Assembly: GCF_900120335.1 (NCBI RefSeq)
Contig: NZ_LT635477.1
Location: 248,001 to 312,000 of the forward strand
Length of the DNA: 64,000 bases
Reading direction: 5' to 3'
From: Helicobacter pylori
GTDB lineage: Bacteria; Campylobacterota; Campylobacteria; Campylobacterales; Helicobacteraceae
The position numbers and the translations under genes were made by a program. Below the pieces are notes generated by a model, which did not search any database, was not told where the DNA came from, and worked only from the letters and a program-made list of their open reading frames with translations. Positions 18,279 through 27,496 of the stretch are shown here, in pieces. Position 1 is the stretch's first letter. Every line of letters starts with the position of its first letter.

Positions 18279-19433
18279 TTAAAATACAATAGATTTTGTT
18301 TTTAAAATTTCGTATTCACTTCTTTTAATGATCTTTTCTAAACGCAATAGCATGATGTTTGAAATCGTGTTTTGATGCCCTTTGTTTTTTAAAATGCTAG
18401 CGGCTTGCGGGTTATTTTTAATTCTTTCTTCTTTTTGACACAAATAAAAAGACCAATTCAAATAATGATCCTTATTAGCTTCTATAACCGCTTGCGCTGT
18501 TGTCCCACTGCCTGCAAAAAAATCTAAAATAATAGAATCTTTAGGGGTGGAGCATAACAATAAATATTTAATCAATCCTACAGGTTTTGGCGTCTTAAAA
18601 AGCCCCTTTAAGCCTAATTTTTCTAGATCTTTTGTGCCTTGTCGGCTATAAAAGTCTAACACGCTCAAACAATTATCTTGCGATTCTTTTAGGTAATATT
18701 TTTCATAAGGGCGATTGTTCTTAAAAATAAGCCTGTTTTGATAATATAACTCCTTAAGCTTTTCATCGCTGCTCCACCCTCTGCTTTTTAAGGGTTCTAA
18801 AAAAAGATTGATTTCTTGTATCGCTACACTGCGTGGGTTTGAAGGCGTGGATAAATCTTTAGCGAAATAAATCTCACCTTTTTCATCCACCAAATTATAA
18901 TTTTTTAAAAAATTAAAATGTTCTTTTTGAGATAATTCTTTGATTTGTTCTTTTAAGACAAGTTGGGCTTGAGCTTGTCCTTTTTGTTTGAAAACGTTCT
19001 TAATCATTCGCATTAAATCTTTCAAGGGTTTAGCATAGATGGGCAAAAGCGTTCGTAAGATTTTAAAACCAGGAGCGAACGCTTTATTTTTGGCGTAGCT
19101 TAAAACATACTCATGGGTAATGTTGATGTGTTTTGCGTTAGAACTTGTGGCTTGTTTGGTGATAAAAGTGCCTAAAAAATTGCGCGTTCCAAAAATTTCA
19201 TTGGCAATGATTTTAACTTCAGCCATTTTATTATCATCTATAGAAATAAAAATACAACCGCTTTGTTTTAACACAGACTTTGCTAAAATCAAATGTTCTT
19301 CAATCCATTTTTCATAGTCAGCATGAGCGTCTTCATATTCAAAGTTAGAACTCTTGGTGTTATAAGGGGGATCTATATAGATCGTTTGGATGCTTTCTTT
19401 TTCTATTCTTTTCAAACACTCCAAAGCTTCCAT
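18279..19433 (-). CDS. DNA methyltransferase (beta class, type III Mod-like), main reading frame of a frameshifted gene
   Basis: S-adenosylmethionine-dependent DNA methyltransferase, probably adenine-N6. Motif IV DPPYNT comes first, followed by a long target-recognition region and then motif I DFFAGSGTT near the C-terminus, the order of the beta class. The frame is open upstream to 19523 but with no good start; the ATG at 19433 lies after family-like residues (KIILHKVF) and would truncate the protein. The 86-residue reading frame at 19444-19704 appears to be the missing N-terminus in another frame. Joined by removing one base, the gene is 1,425 bp (474 codons plus stop). Specificity cannot be read from sequence. 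Corresponds to HP0260, a TCNNGA-type enzyme as I vaguely recall. Confidence 0.8.
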   Translation of the reverse strand: MEALECLKRIEKESIQTIYIDPPYNTKSSNFEYEDAHADYEKWIEEHLILAKSVLKQSGCIFISIDDNKMAEVKIIANEIFGTRNFLGTFITKQATSSNAKHINITHEYVLSYAKNKAFAPGFKILRTLLPIYAKPLKDLMRMIKNVFKQKGQAQAQLVLKEQIKELSQKEHFNFLKNYNLVDEKGEIYFAKDLSTPSNPRSVAIQEINLFLEPLKSRGWSSDEKLKELYYQNRLIFKNNRPYEKYYLKESQDNCLSVLDFYSRQGTKDLEKLGLKGLFKTPKPVGLIKYLLLCSTPKDSIILDFFAGSGTTAQAVIEANKDHYLNWSFYLCQKEERIKNNPQAASILKNKGHQNTISNIMLLRLEKIIKRSEYEILKTKSIVF

Positions 19434-19443
19434 GATAAAAACT

Positions 19444-19704
19444 TTATGCAAGATGATTTTCCCAAGAAAAACGACCGAATTTGAGATTAAAAAGATTGAT
19501 AAGCTCTTGTTCTTTTGAATCAATGGGTTTCATTTTAAATTCAAATTCTTTGATTAATTGACTTTGAAAAGATACTTGTTTGATTTCTAAAAATTCATCG
19601 TTCGAACTTCTTTTGGCATCAAGGCCAAAAATCCTAAAGACTGATTTAAAAATTGCATATCTAGCCCTTTGATTAAACTCTGTCAATATTATAGCTTGTT
19701 TCAA
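19444..19704 (-). pseudogene. Probable N-terminal fragment of the adjacent methyltransferase
   Basis: An 86-residue frame ending NLKFGRFSWENHLA. Type III Mod-like methyltransferases typically have a W-x-N-x-L segment just before the motif containing the first conserved turn, and the downstream frame resumes with family-like sequence (KVFIMEALECLKRI) then DPPYNT. The two frames overlap by 80 bp, and a +1 shift in this overlap (candidates: T5 near 19470 or A4 near 19460) joins them. Start is TTG at 19704 with a TATAAT a few bases upstream, so the transcript would be almost leaderless. It could also be a separately translated small protein (annotated apart in 26695 as HP0261, from memory). Confidence 0.6.
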
Positions 19705-19733
19705 ACGCCAACCATTATAAAAAAGTTTTGTAT

Positions 19734-19739
19734 TATAAT
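19734..19739 (+). promoter_or_regulatory. -10 element (TATAAT) for the restriction gene
   Basis: A perfect TATAAT on the plus strand, 33-38 bp before the likely TTG start at 19772. A second TATAAT on the minus strand (19714-19719) serves the divergent methyltransferase. Confidence 0.5.
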
Positions 19740-19771
19740 TTGATGGATTTCTATGGATTAAGGTGTTTGGA

Positions 19772-20462
19772 TTGAGTTTAGCGGATATTATTTTAGAGCG
19801 TTTTAAAGATTTTATGAGAGAATACCCTGAGCCTTACAAGTTTTTGCAGGTTTTTTATATGCAAGAAAAAGAACGCTTTTTAAACCATAAAATGAACGAT
19901 TATATCAAGCAAAATAAAAGCAAGGAAGAGGCCAGCATTTTGGCCAGACAAGGCTTTGTCAGCGTAATTGGAAGAGCGTTAGAAAAAATCATAGAACTTT
20001 TATTAAAAGATTTTTGTATTAAAAACAATGTAAAAATGACGAACGATAAAACCTTAAGGGCTAAGCGCATTAATGGCGAGTTGGATAGAGTCAAACGGGC
20101 TTTATTGGTGCATTTTGGAGGATATAGCGTGTTGCCCGATATTATTCTTTATCAAACCAACAAGGACAATATCAAAATTCTAGCGATTTTATCGGTAAAA
20201 AATTCGTTTAGAGAGCGTTTCACAAAAGACGCCTTATTGGAAATTAAAACTTTTACAATCGCCTGTAACTTTTCATATTAAAGTTTTCATGATAACACCG
20301 GATAACGATGAGGAGATCAGTTTTAAAGACAAGCCTAAAAAGGCTAGGATCGTCATGGAGCATGAATTAGATGGCCTCTATTTAGCCAAAAGCCATTTTG
20401 ATCAAAACCCTAAAATTAAGGGCATAGAGAATTTATTAGAAGATTTAAAAAGGCTTTTATGA
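19772..20462 (+). pseudogene. Frameshifted type II restriction endonuclease
   Basis: Restriction-enzyme-like protein with a PD-(D/E)XK-type core. VLPDIILY is followed by ILSVKNSFRERF, giving the Asp and the Lys of the active site; the serine-containing SVK variant recalls BsaWI-like enzymes. The frame starting at TTG 19772 (GTG 19763 also possible) stops at 20281. A second frame immediately continues with family-like sequence (VFMITPDNDEEISFKDK to LEDLKRLL) and stops at 20460-20462, overlapping the methyltransferase ATG. Removing one A from the A4 run at 20246-20249 fuses both into 229 residues. The active-site part is in the first fragment, but the truncated product lacks about 70 residues, so activity is doubtful. 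Confidence 0.75.
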
Positions 20463-21217
20463 AACCTTATTTCAGTTTGGAGAAATTGGATTTATACCAT
20501 GGCGATGCGAGCGTTTTAGAGACTTTTGAAAAAGGTTTTTATGATTTGTGCGTTACTTCACCGCCCTATAATTTGAGCATTGAATACCAAGGGAGCAATG
20601 ATTTTAGGGCTTATGATGATTATTTGAATTGGTGTAAAAATTGGCTTAAAAATTGTTATTTTTGGGGTAAGGAACAGGCGAGATTGTGCTTAAATGTCCC
20701 TTTAGATACGAATAAACATGGCAAGCAAAGTTTGGGGGCTGATATTACTATAGTGGCTAAAGAATGCGGTTGGAAATACCAAAATACGATCATTTGGAAT
20801 GAAAGCAATATCTCAAGACGCACCGCTTGGGGGAGTTGGCTGCAAGCTAGCGCGCCCTATGCGATCGCTCCTGTGGAGTTGATCGTTGTTTTTTATAAAA
20901 ACGAATACAAACGCCAAAAACAAACTTCTACGATGAGTAAAGAGGAATTTTTACTCTACACGAACGGGCTATGGAATTTTAGCGGTGAATCCAAAAAGCG
21001 CCTAAAACACCCAGCCCCATTCCCAAGGGAATTACCCAGGCGTTGCATCCAATTGTTTTCTTTTTTGGAAGACACGATTTTTGATCCTTTTAGCGGATCT
21101 GGTACGACTATTTTAGAGGCGAACGCTTTAGGGCGTTTTAGCGTGGGTTTAGAGATTGAAAAAGAATATTGCGAATTGTCTAAAAAGCGTATTTTGGAGA
21201 GTTTGTCGTTAGTGTGA
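20459..21217 (+). CDS. DNA methyltransferase (beta class, TSPPY motif), partner of the broken restriction gene
   Basis: A 252-residue methyltransferase. Motif IV is TSPPYN at about residues 33-38, and motif I DPFSGSGTT at about 212-220; this order defines the beta class. TSPPY is most usual in cytosine-N4 enzymes but also occurs in some adenine-N6 enzymes, so the modified base is uncertain. The ATG overlaps the stop codon of the restriction gene (ATGA), which strongly suggests a cognate pair. It appears intact while its partner is frameshifted, so the strain would be methylated without restriction. Corresponds to HP0263. Confidence 0.88.
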   Translation: MKPYFSLEKLDLYHGDASVLETFEKGFYDLCVTSPPYNLSIEYQGSNDFRAYDDYLNWCKNWLKNCYFWGKEQARLCLNVPLDTNKHGKQSLGADITIVAKECGWKYQNTIIWNESNISRRTAWGSWLQASAPYAIAPVELIVVFYKNEYKRQKQTSTMSKEEFLLYTNGLWNFSGESKKRLKHPAPFPRELPRRCIQLFSFLEDTIFDPFSGSGTTILEANALGRFSVGLEIEKEYCELSKKRILESLSLV

Positions 21218-21240
21218 GCGTTTTAAAAACCTTTGAGGGT

Positions 21241-21256
21241 TAAAATAGTGTAAAAT
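21241..21256 (+). promoter_or_regulatory. Candidate clpB promoter (two TAAAAT copies)
   Basis: TAAAATAG occurs twice, at 21241 and 21251, 35-50 bp before the clpB ATG. Either can serve as a -10 element. No HspR- or HrcA-type inverted repeat was recognised. Confidence 0.35.
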
Positions 21257-21290
21257 AGTAAAGATTTTAAAACTCAAACAAGGATTGATA

Positions 21291-23861
21291 ATGAATTTAT
21301 TTGAAAAAATGACTGACCAATTGCATGAGGCTTTAGATAGCGCGCTCGCTCTAGCCTTACACCATAAAAACGCTGAAGTAACGCCCATGCACATGCTTTT
21401 TGCCATGCTCAATAATTCCCAAGGCATTCTTATTCAAGCCTTACAAAAAATGCCTGTGGATATTGAAGCTTTAAAGCTTAGCGTTCAAAGCGAGCTGAAT
21501 AAGTTCGCTAAAGTTTCACAAATCAGCAAGCAAAATATCCAATTAAACCAAGCTTTAATCCAAAGTTTAGAAAACGCTCAAGGCTTGATGGCTAAAACGG
21601 GCGATTCTTTCATCGCTACCGATGTGTATCTTTTGGCGAATATGAATCTTTTTGAAAGCGTTCTAAAGCCTTATTTAGACACTAAAGAATTGCAAAAAAC
21701 TTTAGAATCTTTAAGAAAAGGCAGGACTATCCAGGATAAAAACGATGATTCCAATTTGGAAAGTTTAGAAAAATTTGGCATTGATTTGACGCAAAAAGCC
21801 TTAGAAAATAAGCTGGATCCCGTGATCGGAAGGGATGAAGAAATCATTCGCATGATGCAAATTTTGATCAGAAAAACAAAAAATAACCCTATTTTACTAG
21901 GTGAGCCTGGAGTGGGGAAAACGGCTGTTGTGGAAGGGTTAGCCCAACGCATTGTGAATAAGGAAGTGCCTAAAACGCTTTTAAACAAACGGGTTGTCGC
22001 TTTAGATTTGAGCTTATTGGTGGCTGGGGCGAAATACAGAGGCGAGTTTGAAGAGCGCTTGAAAAAGGTGATTGAAGAAGTTAAAAAAAGCGCGAATGTG
22101 ATTTTATTCATTGATGAAATCCACACGATTGTGGGGGCTGGGGCTAGTGAGGGGGGCATGGATGCGGCTAATATTTTAAAACCCGCGCTCGCTAGGGGGG
22201 AATTGCACACGATTGGAGCGACCACTCTAAAAGAATACCGCAAGTATTTTGAAAAAGACATGGCGCTACAAAGGCGTTTCCAACCCATTTTACTCAATGA
22301 GCCTAGCATCAATGAAGCCTTACAGATTTTAAGGGGGTTGAAAGAAACTTTAGAAACGCACCATAATATCACTATCAATGACTCCGCGCTCATAGCGAGC
22401 GCTAAACTCTCCAGCCGTTATATCACCGATAGGTTTTTACCCGATAAAGCGATTGATTTGATTGATGAGGGGGCGGCTCAATTAAAAATGCAAATGGAAT
22501 CAGAGCCGGCCAAACTCTCTAGCGTGAAGCGCTCCATTCAAAGACTAGAAATGGAAAAACAAGCCCTTGAAATGGAAAACAAAGAGAGCAACCACAAACG
22601 CATGCAAGAAATCCTTAAAGAATTGAGCGATTTGAAAGAGGAAAAAATCCAATTAGAAGCGCAATTTGAAAATGAAAAAGAAGTGTTTAAAGAAATTTCA
22701 CGCTTGAAAATGGAAATGGAGGGCTTGAAAAAAGAGGCTGAAAGGTTTAAACGCAATGGGGATTACCAGCAAGCGGCTGAAATTGAATACTCTAAAATCC
22801 CTGAAAAGGAAAAGAAAGAAAAAGAATTGCAGCATAAATGGGAAACGATGCAGCAAAACGGGGCGTTGTTGCAAAACGCTTTAACCGAAAACAATATCGC
22901 TGAGATCGTGAGCCAATGGACGCATATCCCTGTCCAAAAAATGCTCCAAAGCGAAAAAAATAGGGTTTTAAACATTGAAAGCGAATTGCAAAAAAGAGTG
23001 GTGGGGCAAGAAAAAGCGCTCAAAGCGATCGCTAAAGCGATTAAAAGGAATAAGGCCGGGCTTAGCGATAGCAACAAGCCCATAGGGAGTTTCCTTTTTT
23101 TAGGGCCAACAGGCGTGGGTAAAACCGAGAGCGCTAAAGCTTTGGCGCAATTCTTGTTTGATAGCGATAAAAATCTTATACGAATTGACATGAGCGAATA
23201 CATGGAAAAGCATGCTATCAGCCGTCTTATTGGGGCCGCTCCTGGGTATGTGGGCTATGAAGAAGGCGGGCAATTGACCGAAGCGGTGCGCAGAAAGCCT
23301 TATAGCGTGGTGTTATTAGATGAAGTGGAAAAAGCCCATCCGGATGTGTTTAACCTCTTGTTGCAGGTTTTAGATGAGGGGCATTTAACCGATAGTAAGG
23401 GCGTGAGGGTGGATTTCAAAAACACGATTTTGATTTTAACCAGCAATGTGGCTAGTGGCGCGCTTTTAGAAGAAAGTTTGAGTGAAGCCGATAAACAAAA
23501 AGCGATCAAAGAGAGCTTGAGGCAATTTTTCAAGCCGGAATTTTTAAACCGATTAGATGAAATCATCTCCTTTAACGCCCTAGATAGCCATGCTATCATT
23601 AATATCGTGGGGATACTCTTTGAAAACGTTCAAAAAAAAGCGCTTGAAAGGGGTATTAATATAACCCTAGACGAAAAAGCAAAAGCATTGATCGCCGAAG
23701 CAGGGTTTGACAGATTTTATGGCGCTAGACCCCTAAAGCGCGCGCTCTATGAAATGGTAGAAGACAAGCTCGCTGAACTCATTTTAGAGGATAAAATTAA
23801 AGAGAATGACAGCGTGGCGTTTGTGGTAGAAAATAACGAGATTGTGCCTAAGATTAAGTGA
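21291..23861 (+). CDS. clpB: Disaggregase chaperone ClpB
   Basis: Hexameric AAA+ chaperone that, with DnaK, extracts proteins from aggregates. 856 residues with an N-terminal Clp domain, first ATPase domain (Walker A GEPGVGKT near residue 205, Walker [10 protein letters not shown]), a coiled-coil middle domain of about 120 residues ([29 protein letters not shown]), and a second ATPase domain ([14 protein letters not shown]). The long middle domain separates it from ClpA/ClpC. Start: ATG at 21291 after AAGGATT; the open frame two codons upstream begins at TTG and is not needed. Confidence 0.97.
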   Translation: MNLFEKMTDQLHEALDSALALALHHKNAEVTPMHMLFAMLNNSQGILIQALQKMPVDIEALKLSVQSELNKFAKVSQISKQNIQLNQALIQSLENAQGLMAKTGDSFIATDVYLLANMNLFESVLKPYLDTKELQKTLESLRKGRTIQDKNDDSNLESLEKFGIDLTQKALENKLDPVIGRDEEIIRMMQILIRKTKNNPILLGEPGVGKTAVVEGLAQRIVNKEVPKTLLNKRVVALDLSLLVAGAKYRGEFEERLKKVIEEVKKSANVILFIDEIHTIVGAGASEGGMDAANILKPALARGELHTIGATTLKEYRKYFEKDMALQRRFQPILLNEPSINEALQILRGLKETLETHHNITINDSALIASAKLSSRYITDRFLPDKAIDLIDEGAAQLKMQMESEPAKLSSVKRSIQRLEMEKQALEMENKESNHKRMQEILKELSDLKEEKIQLEAQFENEKEVFKEISRLKMEMEGLKKEAERFKRNGDYQQAAEIEYSKIPEKEKKEKELQHKWETMQQNGALLQNALTENNIAEIVSQWTHIPVQKMLQSEKNRVLNIESELQKRVVGQEKALKAIAKAIKRNKAGLSDSNKPIGSFLFLGPTGVGKTESAKALAQFLFDSDKNLIRIDMSEYMEKHAISRLIGAAPGYVGYEEGGQLTEAVRRKPYSVVLLDEVEKAHPDVFNLLLQVLDEGHLTDSKGVRVDFKNTILILTSNVASGALLEESLSEADKQKAIKESLRQFFKPEFLNRLDEIISFNALDSHAIINIVGILFENVQKKALERGINITLDEKAKALIAEAGFDRFYGARPLKRALYEMVEDKLAELILEDKIKENDSVAFVVENNEIVPKIK

Positions 23862-23914
23862 GGTTTTGTTATTCTAAAAAATATAAGAAACGATTATTTT
23901 TAAAAAAGGATTGG

Positions 23915-24637
23915 ATGATGTTTGATAACACGCTTATCAATTTATTTGAGACAGCGCCTCTTTTAACTTCGCTTTTAGCTGGGATTTTAACTTTTTTAAG
24001 CCCTTGCGTGTTGCCTTTAATCCCGGCGTATATGTCTTATATCTCTCAAATTTCTTTAGAGGATATTAAAGATGGTAAGGCTAAAAGGGTTTCGGTTTTT
24101 TTAAAATCCTTGATGTTTGTGGTAGGGTTTTCGCTCGTGTTTTTGGGCGTGGGCATGTCTATGGCTAAGCTTATCCATAGCTTTTCGTTTTCCTGGGTGA
24201 ATTATATCGCCGGGGGGATTGTGATCCTTTTTGGTTTGCATTTTTTGGGTGTGTTTCGTTTTGCATTTTTGTATAAGACTCAAAGCGTTCGTTTGGCGAG
24301 TAAATCTAATAGCATGCAACGCTTTTACCCCTTTCTTTTGGGCATGAGTTTCGCTTTGGGCTGGACGCCATGCATCGGGCCGATATTCACTTCCATAGTG
24401 ATCATGAGCGCGAGTAAGGATACTTATGGCTTAATCCTTATGGTGGTGTTTGTAATGGGCTTGGCGATCCCTTTTTTATTGGTGGCTTTAATGCTAGAAA
24501 GAGCGCTTTTGTTTTTAAAATCCTTAAAGAAATACAACCGCGCGATTGAAATTGTTTCAGGGTTGGTGCTTATTTTAATGGGAATATTGATCATGACAAA
24601 TTCTTTAGAAAGCCTAACTAACTTTTTACAAAATTAG
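23915..24637 (+). CDS. ccdA: Cytochrome c biogenesis protein CcdA (DsbD core type)
   Basis: Inner-membrane thiol-disulfide transporter that passes electrons from cytoplasmic thioredoxin to the periplasm for cytochrome c maturation. 240 residues with six membrane segments. The two redox cysteines are in LSPCVLPLIPAYMS and in LGWTPCIGPI, the family signatures. The start is ATG at 23915 (or 23918) after AAAAAAGGA; the longer open frame from 23858 has a basic, non-conserved extension. Close after clpB and 9 bp before the next gene, likely co-transcribed. Confidence 0.92.
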   Translation: MMFDNTLINLFETAPLLTSLLAGILTFLSPCVLPLIPAYMSYISQISLEDIKDGKAKRVSVFLKSLMFVVGFSLVFLGVGMSMAKLIHSFSFSWVNYIAGGIVILFGLHFLGVFRFAFLYKTQSVRLASKSNSMQRFYPFLLGMSFALGWTPCIGPIFTSIVIMSASKDTYGLILMVVFVMGLAIPFLLVALMLERALLFLKSLKKYNRAIEIVSGLVLILMGILIMTNSLESLTNFLQN

Positions 24638-24646
24638 GAGGGTTTG

Positions 24647-25783
24647 ATGCTGTTAAAAAACGCTTCGTTTTATGATGATGAGGTTTTAAAAAGAGCGGAC
24701 ATCCGCTTAAAAGATTCCCTCATTATAGAGATTGGAGAAAACTTAAGCCCTATTAATAATGAAGAAGTGGTTGAGTGCGACAATTTATTCGTGCTGCCAA
24801 GCTTTATTGATTTGAGCGTTACTGATTTAGAGGGTTATGAAAATTTAAAACAAAAGGCTTTTAAAGGGGGGGTGGGGTTACTCAATGTTTTCAATGGCGA
24901 TCAAAGCGGTATTAAAAATATCATGGCGCTCAAAAACAACCAATTAGCCGACATCGCCACGCTTAAAAATAAAGGGGGGGAAATTTTAATCGCGCCATCT
25001 GACGCTTTTTTAGAACTCATCAGCCACTACGCCAAATCCTACAACTTGCCCCTTTTAATTTCTTTGGAAAATTCTTTTGAAGCCCTAAATAGCGGGGCAT
25101 TAGCCTATGAATTGGGGCAGAATTTTGTAGACAATGCGTTTGAAAACACGCGCTTGGTGCGTTTCATGGAAGTTTCTAGGGCGTTACAAATCCCCATGCT
25201 TTTAAATAAAGTGATTAGCGCTACCACGCTCAAACTCATCAAAGCCTTTAACGATTTAGGAGCGAAATTACAAGCCCAAACGCCCTTAAGCCATTTGATC
25301 TTAGATGAAAGCGTGTATGAAGATTATGAACCCCGATTTAAAATCGCCCCTCCTTTAAGGGATAAGGAAGGTCAAAACGCCCTAAAAGAAGCCCTAAAGA
25401 ATAACGAAATCGCCATGCTCACAAGCCTTCATGCTTCTAAAAATTCTAACGCAGAGCTTTTTGAAGAAAGCGCGTTTGGGTGTGAGAGCATAGAGGACGC
25501 TTTTAGCGTGGCTTACACTTTTTTAGTTCAAAAAAAGGTCATTAGCTTCCAACAGCTCATTAAAGTCATGGCAACCAATCAAGCGAAGTTTTTAAAACTC
25601 AATGCGGGCGAGATTAAAGAAAACCAATTAGCCAATTTGATGATCGTGGATTTAAACGCTCAAACAAGAGTGAGTAATCAAAATTCGCCCTTTTATGGTT
25701 TGGAATTGTATGGCGAAGTGCAAAGAATGATTTTAAAAGGTCAAACCACATTTATTAAGGAGAATGCATGCAAGAAATCATAG
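24647..25783 (+). CDS. Dihydroorotase homologue lacking the zinc motif (PyrC-like)
   Basis: A 378-residue member of the dihydroorotase fold family. The position of the metal motif DxHxHxR reads SFIDLSVTDLEGYE here, so the two metal-ligand histidines are missing. Catalytic activity is therefore unlikely. In other bacteria such inactive PyrC-like chains act as structural partners of aspartate carbamoyltransferase; whether this holds here is inference. The ATG at 24647 follows AGGAGG. It contains two G7 runs (24866-24872 and 24974-24980), both in frame. It overlaps the deaminase gene by 16 bp. Corresponds to HP0266 (annotated pyrC-like). Confidence 0.85.
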   Translation: MLLKNASFYDDEVLKRADIRLKDSLIIEIGENLSPINNEEVVECDNLFVLPSFIDLSVTDLEGYENLKQKAFKGGVGLLNVFNGDQSGIKNIMALKNNQLADIATLKNKGGEILIAPSDAFLELISHYAKSYNLPLLISLENSFEALNSGALAYELGQNFVDNAFENTRLVRFMEVSRALQIPMLLNKVISATTLKLIKAFNDLGAKLQAQTPLSHLILDESVYEDYEPRFKIAPPLRDKEGQNALKEALKNNEIAMLTSLHASKNSNAELFEESAFGCESIEDAFSVAYTFLVQKKVISFQQLIKVMATNQAKFLKLNAGEIKENQLANLMIVDLNAQTRVSNQNSPFYGLELYGEVQRMILKGQTTFIKENACKKS

Positions 25784-26997
25784 GAGCGTCTTTAGTTTTT
25801 TTGTGTAATGAAAAATGCGAAGTGTTAGAAGATTGTGGCGTGGTCTTTGATGAAAAGATTGTTGAAATAGGCGATTATCACAATTTAACGCTTAAATACC
25901 CCCACTTAAAGGCGCAGTTTTTTGAAAATTCCGTTCTGTTGCCCGCTTTTATCAACGCGCACACCCATTTTGAATTTTCCAACAACAAGGCGAGTTTTGA
26001 TTACGGGAGTTTTTCTGGCTGGTTAGGGAGCGTGTTGAACAATGGGGGAGCGATTTTAGAAAATTGCCAAGGGGCTATTCAAAACGCCATCATGGCGCAA
26101 TTAAAAAGCGGGGTGGGGAGCGTGGGAGCGATTTCTAACCACCTGATAGAAGTTAATTTATTGAAAGAAAGCCCCTTGAATGCTGTCGTGTTTTTAGAGT
26201 TTTTAGGGAGCAGCTATTCTTTAGAAAAATTAAAAGCGTTTGAGGCGAAATTTAAAGAGTTAAAAGATTTGGAAGATAAAAAGCTTAAAGCGGCTCTGGC
26301 TGTGCATGCCCCTTATTCGGTGCAAAAAGACATGGCTTTGAGCGTCATCCAATTGGCCAAAGATTCACAAAGCCTGCTTTCTACGCATTTTTTAGAATCG
26401 CTTGAAGAACTAGAATGGGTAGAAAATTCTAAAGGGTGGTTTGAAAATTTTTACCAGCGTTTTTTAAAAGAGTCTAATTTCACATCGCTCTATGAGGGTG
26501 CGAACGATTACATTGACATGTTTAAAGACACGCACACTTTATTTGTGCATAACCAGTTCGCTTCTTTAGAAGTATTAAAAAGGATCAAGTCTCAAGTCAA
26601 AAACGCTTTTTTAATCACATGCCCCTTTTCTAACCGGCTGTTGAGCGGGAAAGCGTTGGATTTAGAGAGAGTTAGAGAAGCCGGTTTGAGCGTGAGCGTC
26701 GCCACTGATGGCTTGAGTTCTAACATTTCGCTGAGCCTTTTAGACGAATTAAGGGCGTTTTTGCTCACCCATAACATGCCGTTATTAGAATTAGCCAAAA
26801 TAGCCCTTTTAGGGGCGACTAGGCATGGGGCTAAAGCTTTAGCTTTAAATAATGGCGAGATAGAAGCTAATAAGAGGGCGGATTTGAGCGTGTTTGGTTT
26901 TAATGAAAAATTCACCAAAGAGCAAGCGATCTTGCAATTTTTATTGCATGCTAAAGAAGTGGAGCGCTTGTTTTTAGGGGGGGAAAGGGTGATCTAA
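25768..26997 (+). CDS. mqnX: 6-amino-6-deoxyfutalosine deaminase (amidohydrolase)
   Basis: Zinc amidohydrolase. From memory, HP0267 deaminates aminodeoxyfutalosine in the futalosine route to menaquinone, the route used by H. pylori. The 409-residue chain has metal ligands in NAHTHFEFS (about 64-72), HAPYS (about 177-181), THFLES (about 207-212) and ATDGLSSN (about 312-319). This is the subtype III amidohydrolase pattern shared with chlorohydrolases and SAH deaminases. The ATG lies within the end of the upstream gene with an AAGGAG site, so translation is coupled. Confidence 0.88.
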   Translation: MQEIIGASLVFLCNEKCEVLEDCGVVFDEKIVEIGDYHNLTLKYPHLKAQFFENSVLLPAFINAHTHFEFSNNKASFDYGSFSGWLGSVLNNGGAILENCQGAIQNAIMAQLKSGVGSVGAISNHLIEVNLLKESPLNAVVFLEFLGSSYSLEKLKAFEAKFKELKDLEDKKLKAALAVHAPYSVQKDMALSVIQLAKDSQSLLSTHFLESLEELEWVENSKGWFENFYQRFLKESNFTSLYEGANDYIDMFKDTHTLFVHNQFASLEVLKRIKSQVKNAFLITCPFSNRLLSGKALDLERVREAGLSVSVATDGLSSNISLSLLDELRAFLLTHNMPLLELAKIALLGATRHGAKALALNNGEIEANKRADLSVFGFNEKFTKEQAILQFLLHAKEVERLFLGGERVI

Positions 26998-27244
26998 GGA
27001 GAGCGGTTGGTGGCTTTGTTATTTTAAAGCGCTCTTAGGGGGTTAGTTGGGGGTTTGTAATGGGGAATGATTTCAAAATACCCCCTATCTTCTTAAGGGA
27101 ATGATTTTAAAATAAAGTTCTAAAAAAAATGTTAAAGCTGAATAAGGTTTTAGTTATTAATCTTTGATTAAAATAGAATCTAATTTATTTTAAAGACAGA
27201 ATGCGTTAAAATGAAAGCCTTTAAACTGAATTAAAGGGAATGGA
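26998..27244 (+). other. Gene-free gap with G/C-rich repeat and promoter
   Basis: Holds no open frame of note. It carries copy A of a dispersed hairpin repeat (see 27036-27104) and a -10-like TAAAAT at 27207-27212, about 33 bp before the ATG of the next gene. Confidence 0.6.
27036..27104 (+). repeat. Dispersed G/C-rich intergenic hairpin repeat, copy A
   Basis: One of three related copies in this window (others at 37674-37746 and 61179-61249). All share runs of G4-G6, then the core TTCAAAATACCCCCTATC followed by CTTAAG. The G-rich left part can pair with the C-rich right part to form a stem-loop. This copy lies between the deaminase gene and the small nuclease gene. Confidence 0.75.
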
Positions 27245-27487
27245 ATGAAACTAGTTTTAGCCAAGAATACAAGAAAATCAGACGCCAAGAGCGTGGAATT
27301 AGAGGATTTGTATAAAAAATTCAATGAAGACAAGCGTTCTATTTTTTATTTTGCCCCCACAAACGCCCATAAAGACATGCTCAAAGCGGTGGATTTTTTC
27401 AAAGAAAAAGGCCATACAGCTTATTTAGATGAGGTGAGGGTCAGCACTGATGAAAAAGATTTTCTTTATGAATTGCACATTATTTAA
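27245..27487 (+). CDS. Small nuclease, HP0268 type
   Basis: An 80-residue protein. From memory it matches HP0268, whose solution structure and assays showed DNA-nicking and purine-preferring RNase activity with an Smr-like fold. Many charged residues are present (KNTRKSDAKSVELEDLYKKF; DEVRVSTDEKD), with no canonical nuclease motif readable by eye. It has its own promoter and lies 9 bp before miaB, so the two are probably one transcript. Confidence 0.82.
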   Translation: MKLVLAKNTRKSDAKSVELEDLYKKFNEDKRSIFYFAPTNAHKDMLKAVDFFKEKGHTAYLDEVRVSTDEKDFLYELHII

Positions 27488-27496
27488 AGGCTTGTA

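Noticed and set aside
21671..22393. 240-codon minus-strand frame inside clpB
   Set aside because: Shadow of a strongly conserved gene, with composition dictated by the clpB codons.
24866..24980. Two G7 runs in the PyrC-like gene as phase-variation sites
   Set aside because: They are short and the frame is intact; no second frame or surface role suggests switching.
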